A stretch of DNA of 64,000 nt from positions 1-64,000 of the forward strand of contig DATBKU010000133.1 in the NCBI GenBank assembly GCA_036555725.1, written 5' to 3'. The DNA comes from CALAED01 sp036555725 (GTDB lineage Bacteria > Actinomycetota > Actinomycetes > Streptosporangiales > Streptosporangiaceae). The notes under the pieces were generated by a model. That model saw only the letters and a list, made by a program, of their open reading frames with translations, had not been told where the DNA came from and did not search any database. Shown in pieces: positions 1 through 7,702 of this stretch. The position numbers and the translations under genes were made by a program. Each line of letters begins with the position of its first letter. Within the stretch, counting starts at the first letter, position 1.

Positions 1-1479
1 GACGACCTTCTCCGGGGTCATGTCGAGCTCTTTGGCCAGCTCCTCCGGGGTCGGCTCGCGGCCAAGGTCCTGGAGCATCTGCCGCTGCACCCTGGCCAGC
101 TTGTTGATGACCTCGACCATGTGCACCGGGATGCGGATCGTGCGGGCCTGGTCGGCCATCGCCCGGGTGATCGCCTGCCGGATCCACCAGGTGGCGTACG
201 TGGAGAACTTGTAGCCCTTGGTGTAGTCGAACTTTTCGACCGCGCGGATCAGGCCGAGGTTGCCCTCCTGGATCAGGTCGAGGAAGAGCATGCCGCGGCC
301 CGTGTAGCGCTTGGCCAGCGAGACGACCAGCCGCAGGTTGGCCTCGAGCAGGTGATTCTTGGCGCGCCGGCCGTCCTCGGCGATCCACTCGAAGTCGAAC
401 CGGTCGTCCTCGGACATGGCACGTCCGGCCTCGGCCAGCTTCTCCTCGGCGAACAGGCCGGCCTCGATGCGCTTGGCGAGCTCGACCTCTTGCTCGGCGT
501 TGAGCAGCGGCACCTTGCCGATCTGGTTGAGGTAGTCCTTGACCGGGTCAGCGGTGGCGCCGGCGGCGGCGATCTGCTGGGCCGGCGCGTCCTCGTCGTC
601 GTCGCCGAGCACGAATGTCTCGTCCTCGGACGTCGGGGGGGCGTCGCCGGACTGAGCCGCGGGCGCCGCGGGCTGTGCGTCCTCGTCGGCCTCGCCCGCG
701 GGGTCGGTCTCGGCCTCGACGTCGATCTCGGCCTCGACCTCCGCGTCGACCTCGTCGCTGATCGCCTCAGGCGTGTCGTCGCCCGCGTCGTCACCCTCGT
801 CAATGGCGGCTTCGTCGAGGTCCGCTGGGGCTTCCAGGTCGCTCAGGTCCTGCTCGCTCAGGTCCTGCTCGCTCAGGTCCGGCTCGCTCAGGTCCGGCTC
901 GCTCAGGTCCCGGTCGAGTTCGGTGTCGTCGATCTCCTCGTCGGACGCCTCGATGGGAACCACGGGCGCGCTCGGCTCGGGATCCTTGACCGCTGGTTTC
1001 TTCTTGGGCTTCGCGGCTGCCATCGGAGCCTTCTTCGGCTTGGCTGCGGACTTCTTCTTCTTGGACTTGGCCGATTTGGCCGGGCCATCGTCGACAACGG
1101 CGGTGACCGTGTCGGGCTGCTCCTTGGCGGCCGAGACACTCTTGCCCGGCCCACCGCGGGAGCCCGTCGCGTTTGGTTCGGCGGCGGCAGGGGAGGCGGC
1201 CCCCGCGTCGGCCCCGTCCTTCCGCGCCGCCGGCGTCGCGCGCTTGCGCGAACGCTTGGGCGCCGCGGAGTCGGCAGCGCTCACCATGACGGTCACACCC
1301 TCCTTGCTGAGACTCCGCAAGATAGTGGAGGCTTGGGACACCGGAATGTCGGCGTCCTCGAACGCGCGGCGTACGTCATCGGCTTCGAGGTAGCCCTGGG
1401 TCCGTCCACGCTCGATCAACTGCTGGATGGCGTGCTCATGCAGCTCGGACGGCTTCGAGGTAGAACTGGCAGGCGACAC
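1..1479 (-). CDS. sigA: RNA polymerase principal sigma factor (SigA/HrdB type), 3' end cut by window
   Basis: This is the housekeeping sigma factor that directs RNA polymerase to vegetative promoters. The leftward reading frame runs from a GTG at 1479 to the window edge, 493 codons, and lacks region 4. GAGAGG at 1485-1490 lies five bases before that GTG. An in-frame ATG at 1500 has no such site. The first 70 residues include the actinobacterial N-terminal helix (AIQQLIERGRTQGYLEADDV). Then comes a long Ala/Lys/Glu-rich linker with five DLSE(P/Q) repeats near residues 190-214. The conserved part begins at ADPVKDYLNQIGKVPLL (about 311). Region 2 (NLRLVVSLAKRYTGRG, WWIRQAITRAMADQ) is near 378-450, followed by the start of region 3 (GREPTPEELAKELDM). 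The match to HrdB/SigA is unmistakable. Confidence 0.97.
   Translation of the reverse strand, partial: MSPASSTSKPSELHEHAIQQLIERGRTQGYLEADDVRRAFEDADIPVSQASTILRSLSKEGVTVMVSAADSAAPKRSRKRATPAARKDGADAGAASPAAAEPNATGSRGGPGKSVSAAKEQPDTVTAVVDDGPAKSAKSKKKKSAAKPKKAPMAAAKPKKKPAVKDPEPSAPVVPIEASDEEIDDTELDRDLSEPDLSEPDLSEQDLSEQDLSDLEAPADLDEAAIDEGDDAGDDTPEAISDEVDAEVEAEIDVEAETDPAGEADEDAQPAAPAAQSGDAPPTSEDETFVLGDDDEDAPAQQIAAAGATADPVKDYLNQIGKVPLLNAEQEVELAKRIEAGLFAEEKLAEAGRAMSEDDRFDFEWIAEDGRRAKNHLLEANLRLVVSLAKRYTGRGMLFLDLIQEGNLGLIRAVEKFDYTKGYKFSTYATWWIRQAITRAMADQARTIRIPVHMVEVINKLARVQRQMLQDLGREPTPEELAKELDMTPEKVV
838..910 (-). repeat. 15-bp in-frame tandem repeat in the sigA linker
   Basis: About five 15-bp units read as DLSEP or DLSEQ in the variable acidic linker of the sigma factor. 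The period is a multiple of three, so gain or loss of units keeps the frame. Confidence 0.85.
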
Positions 1480-1510
1480 AAATACCTCTCGAACGAACAT
1501 GTGGCAAAGG

Positions 1511-1544
1511 TTGCCCAGTGCCCTGTCTTGCCCAGTGCCCTGTT
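1511..1544. repeat. perfect 16-bp direct repeat upstream of sigA
   Basis: TTGCCCAGTGCCCTGT occurs at 1511-1526 and again, identical, at 1529-1544, an 18-bp period. The pair lies 32-65 bases upstream of the sigA GTG, where its promoter or a regulator site would be expected. No convincing -10/-35 pair was identified around it. Confidence 0.8.
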
Positions 1545-1708
1545 GGACGTGGCCTCGCTCGGGCGCGGCCGAATTTCTCCGCACGAAATCGCAGCGTACC
1601 CGGTCCTCACTATGGGTCAGCATTCTGGCACGTCCGCGCATTCCGAACGGGAGAGTTCCGCCCGGTGTCACACCACCTTATGGGGATCCGACCTGTCCTT
1701 CGTACGGA

Positions 1709-3838
1709 CTACGCCGTCTTCGGTGGAACATGCAGGGCTAGTACGGTCACATCGTCGTCTTGCTCATACCCCGCGAGCATGCGGCCGACCAGAAAATCGA
1801 CGAGCATCTCGGGGTCTGCCACCACCTCCGGTGGAGCGTCCGCCGCGACCCCGACCAGCTCGTCGAGCCCCGCGTCCACCCCTCGCCTACGGTTCTCCAC
1901 CAGTCCATCGGAATAGAACACGACAGTGTTGCCGGGTGAGATGGAAAAATTTGTCTGCTGACGCTGGCTCGGCCAGCCCAGCGGGGTCCCTGGCTCTCTC
2001 GTGCTGACCCGCGCCGACTCGGTCTCCGACACGGTCAACGGCGGCGGATGGCCCGCGTTGCTGAAGACCCCGTTGCCGGTGTCGGGTTCGATCACGGCGT
2101 ACGCGACGGTGGTGAACTGCTCCTCGTCCTCGGTCGCGCTGAACAGGCGGTCGAGCCCGGACAGCACCGCCGCCGGGCGCGGGTCGTTGAGCGCCAGCGC
2201 TCGCAGCGCGTTGCGCACCCGGCCCATGCCGGCCGCGGCCAGCACGCCCTTGCCCATGACGTCGCCGACCGCGATGGCCAGCCGGTCGTCGGGCAGCCGG
2301 AACGCGTCGTACCAGTCCCCGCCCACCTGTACGTGCCGGGTCGCGGGGTGGTACCGCGCGGCCAGCTGCATGCCGGGCAGCTGCGGCAGCGAGTCAGGCA
2401 GCAGGCTGCGCTGCAGGGTCTCCGCGGTCCGGTGCTCGCGCTCGAACAGCAGCGCCCGCTCGACCGCCAGCGCGCACTGGCCGGCCAGCGCCTCGAGGAA
2501 CACCCGCTCCTCTTCGGTGATCTCACGCGGGCGCGTGAAGGAGAACCGGAGCGCCCCGATCGGCGCGCCGGCCGCCAGCAACGGCAGCCCGACCCACGCC
2601 CGCTCGTCGGTGTGCCGCAGGAACAGCTCCATCTCGCCGCGGCCGAGCTGCAGCCGCAGGCTGTCGGGATTCTCCGCCAGGAACGGCCGGCTCTCGCGTA
2701 CGGCCACGGACAGTACGGTCGGATCGCTGACCGAGATGTCCTCGCGGCCCCGGCCGGCCGACTCCCCGCTCGGGGTGACGATGCGCAGCCTCAGCTTGGC
2801 GTCGTCGAGCAGCGCCACGGCGGAGCGGTCGGCGCCGATCGCGGACCGGCCGACCTCGGTGATGACCTGGACGACCTGGCTCACCGTGAGCGCCTCGGCC
2901 AGCATCGACGTGGCCTGCTGCAACCGGGCCGTCCGGAGCGCGGCGGCGGACAGTTGCTCGGTCAGCCGGCCGCGCATCTCCTCGGCCTCGCGCTGGCCGG
3001 TGACGTCGGCGTTGGCGCCGACCCATTCGACGACCTCGTCGCCGCGCCAGATCGGCACGGCCCGCACCTCGCACTGCCGGTACGCCCCGGTCTTGGTGCG
3101 GACCCGGTAGTGATCGGTGAACGTACGGCGGGCCGCCACGCACTCCTGCCAGACCGCCTCGACCCGCGAGCGATCTTCGGGGTGGACGACGGCCAGCCAG
3201 CCGCCCTCGAGGTAGTCGTCCATCGACTGCCCGGTGATCGACCGCCACTCGGGCGCGTCCTCCGTGACCTCGCCGTTCGCGTCGGTCACCCAGACGACCT
3301 GGGAGCTGGCCTCGACGAGGGAGCGGTACCGCTCCTCCTTGCGCTTGACCGTGTCCTCCGCGCGCCGCCGGTCGGTGACGTCGACGGCCACCAAAACGAT
3401 GCCGACGATCTTTCCTTCGTCGTCGTGGACCGGGAACCACGATGACGACCAGTGCCGTTCCGGCCTCTCGGACTCTTCGGACTCTTCGGACTCTTCGGAC
3501 TCTTCGGACTCCCCGGACCCCTCCGGCTGCTCAGCCTGGACGGGAAGGTCGGCGTCGAAGACCGCCCGATCCTCGTCGAGGACGGTCTGCAGCGTCGCCT
3601 CGATGAACTGCGCCGGCGGCTCTGGCAGCGCCTCGGACGGCCGGCGCCCCATGAGCTTCGCGCCGGAGGAGGCGCCAAGGATCTCGGCGAAGCCCTCGTT
3701 GACGCGGGCGCAGCGCATCTGCCCGTCGAAGTACGCGAAGCCGATCGGAGCCTCCTTGATCAGGGCGACGAACATCGCGGCGTCGGACGGTGCGAGCCCG
3801 GACACCCTGGGCTGAGGTACGGAGGTGTCAGTGCTCAT
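1709..3838 (-). CDS. PAS-PAS-GAF-SpoIIE (PP2C) serine phosphatase, RsbU-like
   Basis: A soluble 709-residue sensor phosphatase of the kind that dephosphorylates anti-anti-sigma factors. A first PAS domain (about 20-160) contains an acidic SEE repeat. A second PAS/PAC unit (about 170-290) begins KEERYRSLVEASSQVVWVTD. A GAF domain spans about 305-465. The SpoIIE/PP2C domain (about 475-705) holds GGDWYD and VGDVMGKG, whose Asp residues bind metal, and ends with VVFYSDGLVE. The ATG at 3838 is preceded by GGAGGTGG. The gene is 209 bases upstream of the sigma factor on the same strand; a functional link is possible but not shown. No kinase or anti-sigma partner is adjacent. Confidence 0.92.
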   Translation of the reverse strand: MSTDTSVPQPRVSGLAPSDAAMFVALIKEAPIGFAYFDGQMRCARVNEGFAEILGASSGAKLMGRRPSEALPEPPAQFIEATLQTVLDEDRAVFDADLPVQAEQPEGSGESEESEESEESEESERPERHWSSSWFPVHDDEGKIVGIVLVAVDVTDRRRAEDTVKRKEERYRSLVEASSQVVWVTDANGEVTEDAPEWRSITGQSMDDYLEGGWLAVVHPEDRSRVEAVWQECVAARRTFTDHYRVRTKTGAYRQCEVRAVPIWRGDEVVEWVGANADVTGQREAEEMRGRLTEQLSAAALRTARLQQATSMLAEALTVSQVVQVITEVGRSAIGADRSAVALLDDAKLRLRIVTPSGESAGRGREDISVSDPTVLSVAVRESRPFLAENPDSLRLQLGRGEMELFLRHTDERAWVGLPLLAAGAPIGALRFSFTRPREITEEERVFLEALAGQCALAVERALLFEREHRTAETLQRSLLPDSLPQLPGMQLAARYHPATRHVQVGGDWYDAFRLPDDRLAIAVGDVMGKGVLAAAGMGRVRNALRALALNDPRPAAVLSGLDRLFSATEDEEQFTTVAYAVIEPDTGNGVFSNAGHPPPLTVSETESARVSTREPGTPLGWPSQRQQTNFSISPGNTVVFYSDGLVENRRRGVDAGLDELVGVAADAPPEVVADPEMLVDFLVGRMLAGYEQDDDVTVLALHVPPKTA
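3470..3514. repeat. 9-bp tandem repeat in the PAS-GAF-SpoIIE gene
   Basis: Four perfect copies of GGACTCTTC (3470-3505) and a fifth variant copy encode the Ser-Glu-Glu run inside the first PAS region of the phosphatase. Confidence 0.85.
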
Positions 3839-4164
3839 ACCGGGACCACCTCCGCCCTGCGCACGGCCCTACCACGAGACACACGCCCATTACTATGAGT
3901 GAATGGGAGCACGCTAGCGCTCCCGCCTCCATCTCAACACCGCTCAGAGTCAGGTCTTCATCATCTCGATGGTTCGGCGCCGACGGTAGTCCCGTACGGC
4001 AGAAACGAGATGATAGGCCGCCACTCGCGGGTCGCGGGCCAAGATGAGAATCTCCGGGGGTCGCCCGGCCCGACCCTCGCCCCTGGCCGCATCCGGCCAG
4101 GTTACTTCGCTTTAGAGCGCTCGGTCACAGGAGTTGCCGGCTCGCGCCGCGCCAACCTGATGAT
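3839..4164. other. intergenic region without a recognisable gene
   Basis: A 326-base gap between two leftward genes. It holds the GGAGGTGG ribosome site for the phosphatase at its left end. Short open frames here have no family resemblance and no ribosome site. No convincing terminator hairpin was found. Confidence 0.5.
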
Positions 4165-4740
4165 CTATCCCTTTGCCTTGGCTGCCGCCTTCATCTCCTG
4201 CTTGAAGCTGCGCACCTGGCGCAACGAGTCCTCGTCCACAACATCGGCGATCGAGCGATGTGAGCCGTCCTCGCCGTACGAGCCGGCCGCCTCGCGCCAG
4301 CCATCCGGACGGACTCCGAACTGCTTCCCCAACAGCGCCAGGAAGATCTGAGCCTTCTGCTTGCCATACCCGGGCAGCTCGTTGAGCCGCTTGAGCAACT
4401 CCTTGCCGTCCTTGACGTCACGCCAGATGGCCTCGGCGTCGCCGTCGTACCGCTCCACCAGGTACTGGCACAGCGCCTGGATCCGCTTCGCCATCGACCC
4501 GGGGTAGCGATGCACGGCCGGCTTGTCTGACAGCAGCGCAGCGAACCCCTCCGGGTCGTATGTGGCAATCTCGTGTGCGTCGAGGTCTTTCCGCTCCATG
4601 CGCTGGGCGATCGTGTACGGCCCTTGGAACGCCCATTCCATAGCAACTTGTTGATCAAGCAGCATGGCGGTCAGCAGTGCGACGGGGCTTCGGTTCAGCA
4701 GATCATTGGCCTCTGGGGCGATGGGCAGCGAGAGCGTCAT
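4165..4740 (-). CDS. HhH-GPD family base-excision DNA glycosylase, small form
   Basis: A 191-residue helix-hairpin-helix protein expected to remove damaged bases. The HhH motif is LNELPGYGKQKAQIFLALLG, near residues 116-135. The upstream helical region (SPVALLTAMLLDQQVAMEWAF) matches the DNA-binding face of the family. The protein is shorter than Nth, MutY or AlkA and has no iron-sulfur Cys cluster, so it fits the short uncharacterised HhH-GPD repair family common in actinobacteria. Substrate cannot be read from sequence. The ATG at 4740 follows a strong AGGAGG. It stands alone, divergent from the DUF3592 gene. Confidence 0.85.
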   Translation of the reverse strand: MTLSLPIAPEANDLLNRSPVALLTAMLLDQQVAMEWAFQGPYTIAQRMERKDLDAHEIATYDPEGFAALLSDKPAVHRYPGSMAKRIQALCQYLVERYDGDAEAIWRDVKDGKELLKRLNELPGYGKQKAQIFLALLGKQFGVRPDGWREAAGSYGEDGSHRSIADVVDEDSLRQVRSFKQEMKAAAKAKG

Positions 4741-4946
4741 TCTGTCCTCCTGGTCACAACCACATCATGTCCCATCCCTCGCGAGGCGCTGCTCGACGAG
4801 CCTCTGAGCAGCCATACGGCGCGGGGAATGGCAGCTCTACGAACCGGCCTGCTGAGGGCCACCGATAGTCAAACCCGGCCGGCCCCGGCGACGTCCAAAG
4901 TTGCGTGGCCGTTCCCGGCCGCGTGGTACGGCGAAACGGAGATCCG

Positions 4947-5393
4947 ATGGTGTTCCTTGCCGTCTTCGGGACGGTGACGTTGGTGCTAGGTCTGGCGTTC
5001 GTCACCGCCGCGATCGCATTCACCCGCAGCGAGCGGCGCTTCGAACGCACGGGAGTGCAGGTCGTTGGCCGCGTCGTAGGCGAGGAACAGCGCACCAGCA
5101 GATCCCAGAGCCAATCCGGCGGCGGCGTAACCGTCTACTTCTATCCGGTAGTCGAATACCAGACCGCCGACGGCCGCCTGCTGCGCACCAGCACCGAGGT
5201 CAACACCCAGCGCCGCCGCCCGACCGGCGAGCAGGTGATGATCCGGTACCTGCCGGACGCGCCGACCCGGATCCGGCTGGCCGGGGAGACCGCCCTGCGG
5301 CGGATCGCCGCGATCTTCCTGGGCGTCGGCGCGCTGCTTACGCTGATCGGGCTGGTCTTTCTGACCCTGTGGCTGGTCAAGATCTCCGGCTAG
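4947..5393 (+). CDS. DUF3592 family membrane protein
   Basis: A 148-residue protein with an N-terminal membrane helix (residues 2-24), an extracytoplasmic beta-rich middle (VQVVGRVVGEEQ, VYFYPVVEYQTADGR, TGEQVMIRYLPDAPTRIRL) and a C-terminal membrane helix (about 120-145). That two-helix layout and the YxPxVEY-like core are typical of DUF3592, whose function is unknown. The ATG at 4947 is chosen because ACGGAGA lies six bases upstream; an in-frame ATG at 4905 has no site. It precedes the oxidoreductase pair but is separated by about 40 bases. Confidence 0.8.
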   Translation: MVFLAVFGTVTLVLGLAFVTAAIAFTRSERRFERTGVQVVGRVVGEEQRTSRSQSQSGGGVTVYFYPVVEYQTADGRLLRTSTEVNTQRRRPTGEQVMIRYLPDAPTRIRLAGETALRRIAAIFLGVGALLTLIGLVFLTLWLVKISG

Positions 5394-5429
5394 CAGGTCA
5401 CGAGCCTCACCGGCGAGCTGCGAGGAGTT

Positions 5430-5480
5430 ATGACCGATCGCTTACGAGGCGGGCCTTGCCGTGGCGATCCGAGCCGGTGA
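5430..5480 (+). CDS. 16-codon upstream ORF overlapping the oxidoreductase start
   Basis: ATG at 5430 follows CGAGGAG with a two-base gap and encodes MTDRLRGGPCRGDPSR. Its TGA (5478-5480) overlaps the GTG (5477-5479) of the next gene. The next gene has no good ribosome site of its own, so the short ORF could deliver ribosomes by translational coupling. Codon 5 is TTA, which is rare in high-GC actinomycetes. No known leader family was recognised. Expression is inferred from the ribosome site and overlap only. Confidence 0.5.
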   Translation: MTDRLRGGPCRGDPSR

Positions 5481-6256
5481 GTGTTCAGAATGGAAAGGTG
5501 AGCAGGGACGCCGAAGTGCTGCCGGGCGACCCCGAGTCCGACCCGGAGACCGACCCGGAGCCTGGCAGGGAGCCCGTGGGGGGCACGCCGGTCGGGCGGC
5601 GGATCGTCCTGGGGATGATCGGCCTCGGCGCGGTGGGCGTCGCGGTCGGGGCGACGGTGCAGCGTGCGGTGAACCGGGTGCTGAGCCCCGTCGGCAGGAC
5701 GGTGTCCGGGGTCGTCCCCGCGGTCGGTGGAGGCTTCCGGTTCTACTCGGTGGTCGACTCGGTCAAGCCGCGCACCCCGGCGAACTACACCCTCACCGTG
5801 AGCGGCATGGTCCGGGCTCCGCGCACGTTCACGTTCGCCGACCTGCAGGCCCTGCCGCAGACCCGGATGACGGCGGAGTTCCACTGCGTCACCGGATGGA
5901 CGGTGCCCAACGTCGCGTGGCAGGGGGTGGCGCTGCCGGACCTGCTGGACCGCGTGGGCGTCGACCCTGCCGCCAAGGCGCTGCGGTTCCGTTCGTTCGA
6001 CGGGGCCTACACCGAGTCGCTCACCCTCGACCAGGCCCGCAGGCGCGACGTACTGGTCGCCACCAGCATGCTGGGCGGCCCGATCACCCACGATCACGGC
6101 GGGCCGGTACGGATGTACGTCGCCCCGATGTACGGCTACAAGTCGACCAAGTGGCTCGGCGGCATCGAGGTCATCGACAAGGTCGTGCCCGGCTATTGGG
6201 AGGTGCGCGGTTACGACGTCGACGCCTGGATCAACGCCTCCAACGGCTACGGGTAA
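5477..6256 (+). CDS. molybdopterin-dependent oxidoreductase, sulfite-oxidase/YedY-like fold
   Basis: A 259-residue catalytic subunit. After an acidic N-terminus comes GRRIVLGMIGLGAVGVAVGA, a twin-arginine-like membrane segment, so the enzyme probably faces the cell exterior. The oxidoreductase_molyb domain (about 85-250) includes EFHCVTGW, whose Cys should ligate molybdenum, and VRMYVAPMYGYKSTKWLGGI. There is no heme domain or Mo-co dimerisation domain, as in YedY/MsrP-type subunits. The cytochrome b gene follows four bases after the stop and is the likely electron partner. The GTG start at 5477 overlaps the short upstream ORF; a GTG at 5498 is an alternative. Substrate is unknown. Confidence 0.85.
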   Translation: MSVQNGKVSRDAEVLPGDPESDPETDPEPGREPVGGTPVGRRIVLGMIGLGAVGVAVGATVQRAVNRVLSPVGRTVSGVVPAVGGGFRFYSVVDSVKPRTPANYTLTVSGMVRAPRTFTFADLQALPQTRMTAEFHCVTGWTVPNVAWQGVALPDLLDRVGVDPAAKALRFRSFDGAYTESLTLDQARRRDVLVATSMLGGPITHDHGGPVRMYVAPMYGYKSTKWLGGIEVIDKVVPGYWEVRGYDVDAWINASNGYG

Positions 6257-6260
6257 CCGG

Positions 6261-6881
6261 ATGCTCACGCGGTTCACCCGGGCGGAGCGTGCCGTCCATC
6301 ACGTCACCGCCGTACTCCTGTTCGTCTGCCTGGGCACGGCGGCGCTGCTCTACGTACCGGAGCTGGCCAACGCGGTCGGGCGCCGGGAGTTGATCAAGCC
6401 GATCCACATCTGGGCCGGCGTCGCGCTCCCCGTGCCGATCCTGGTCGGCTGGCTGTCCCGGGCGTTCCGCGACGACGTGCGTCGGCTGAACCGGTTCCGC
6501 CCGTCCGATTGGGAGTGGCTGCGTCGGCGTGACCGGCGGGCGGTGCGGAGGGGCCGGGGCGTGATCGCCATCGGCAAGTTCAACGCCGGGCAGAAGCTGA
6601 ACGCCGCGTTCGTGTCCGGCGCGATCCTCGTCATGCTCGGCACCGGCCTGATGCTCACCTTCCCCAACCCCTGGCCGGTGCAGCTGCGGACCGGCGCGAC
6701 CTTCGTTCACGACTGGCTGACTTTGCTGATTTTTGTGGTGACACTGGGTCATATCTATTACGCGGTGCGCGACCAGGATGCGCTGTCGGGGATGCTGACC
6801 GGCCAGGTCACCGCACGCTGGGCGGCCCGCCATCACGCCGGCTGGCTCGATGAGCAAAAGGGTGACGCGGGCGGCTCTTGA
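6261..6881 (+). CDS. cytochrome b561/formate dehydrogenase gamma-like membrane subunit
   Basis: A 206-residue four-helix membrane protein. Probable heme ligands are His13/His14 in the first helix (AVHHVTAVLLF), a His in PIHIWAG, and the His residues in FVHDW and LGHIYYAV in the last helices. FNAGQKLNA before the third helix is a signature of FdnI-type gamma subunits. It lies four bases after the molybdopterin gene, so together they look like a membrane-anchored respiratory or repair oxidoreductase. MsrQ performs that role for MsrP, but this protein looks closer to FdnI/b561 than to MsrQ. Confidence 0.85.
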   Translation: MLTRFTRAERAVHHVTAVLLFVCLGTAALLYVPELANAVGRRELIKPIHIWAGVALPVPILVGWLSRAFRDDVRRLNRFRPSDWEWLRRRDRRAVRRGRGVIAIGKFNAGQKLNAAFVSGAILVMLGTGLMLTFPNPWPVQLRTGATFVHDWLTLLIFVVTLGHIYYAVRDQDALSGMLTGQVTARWAARHHAGWLDEQKGDAGGS

Positions 6882-6984
6882 CACCCCACGCAGAACGGAT
6901 GAAATGGCTATTTGGGGTTGGTGGGCCCGCCGCCGTGCTCACCGCGGCCCTTCCCCATGACCCCACGGCGTGAGGGGTGTACGC

Positions 6985-7218
6985 ATGCTGCCTGCAATTG
7001 CCGGACACCAGAGCGAGATCCGTCATCTGATCACGCGACGGCTCGCCACTGAGTTCATGGTCTTCTCCCAAGACACGGTTGCCCGCTGCGTCGCCGACGT
7101 CTGGGCATGCGCCGAGCATCTCGGCCTCGAAGCCACTCCGCCGCTCGTCGAACGGATCGCCCGCGAACATCTGACCGCGATGGTGAAGTCTGAGCCGCCG
7201 TCCGGTCGATTCCCCTGA
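6985..7218 (+). CDS. small helical protein, three-helix-bundle dimerisation type
   Basis: A 77-residue protein (MLPAIAGHQSEIRHLITRRL...) made almost wholly of predicted helix. It resembles the short actinobacterial proteins annotated as three-helix bundle dimerisation domain proteins. GAGGGG lies seven bases before the ATG at 6985; an in-frame GTG at 6970 is less well placed. It has no membrane segment and no catalytic motif. It follows the cytochrome gene by about 100 bases and is probably separate from it. Confidence 0.6.
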   Translation: MLPAIAGHQSEIRHLITRRLATEFMVFSQDTVARCVADVWACAEHLGLEATPPLVERIAREHLTAMVKSEPPSGRFP

Positions 7219-7702
7219 ACACGGGTCGACACGACACGTTCTGGGCGGGCCCGAGACCGATAGGGTGACTCGTTGAAGATGGATGACTCACCCCCGCGAC
7301 AGCTCGGCTTCGCGCGCACCGACGCGACCCTCGGCGAGGTGTGCGGCGTGAGCCATTGCGTGGGCCGGCTGCGCCGTATTGCTGCCGCATCGTCTCCCCG
7401 CGGTAAGACCCCCGTCGCGCCGTTTTCGAGCCCAACTGCGACGCCGCCGTCGCCGAGCAGGCCCGTTGCTGCGGGCGCGCCAAGGCCGTGGCCACGAGCG
7501 CCGGGCGCGCTAAATTCGGCGCGCACTCACAGGACGACCCTCGCGGAATCTGCGATGGTGGAATCGTGAGGGAGTGCAGCGAGGGGCATAAAGCCGTCGC
7601 CCCCCTGGCGATGAGGGAGGCGCGGGCACAACGGAGATGGCAGGCAGGGTCGCGCCGGGCGCCAGGCGCTGACGCTTTGGCCGGTCGTCATGCCGAGGCC
7701 GG
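7219..7702. other. 484-base region without a supported gene
   Basis: No tRNA, repeat array or conserved protein was recognised. An open frame from about 7279 to 7569 has an ATG but a low-complexity Pro/Ala/Arg translation with no family features. The region probably carries the promoter of the accessory cluster starting at 7703. Confidence 0.4.

Noticed and set aside
121..2007. Long rightward open frame opposite sigA
   Set aside because: Low-complexity Val/Leu/Gly translation lying antisense to the clear sigma factor and its promoter; a GC-skew shadow.
7279..7569. Possible 97-residue protein before the TY-Chap cluster
   Set aside because: No ribosome site, Pro/Ala/Arg-rich composition and no family resemblance.
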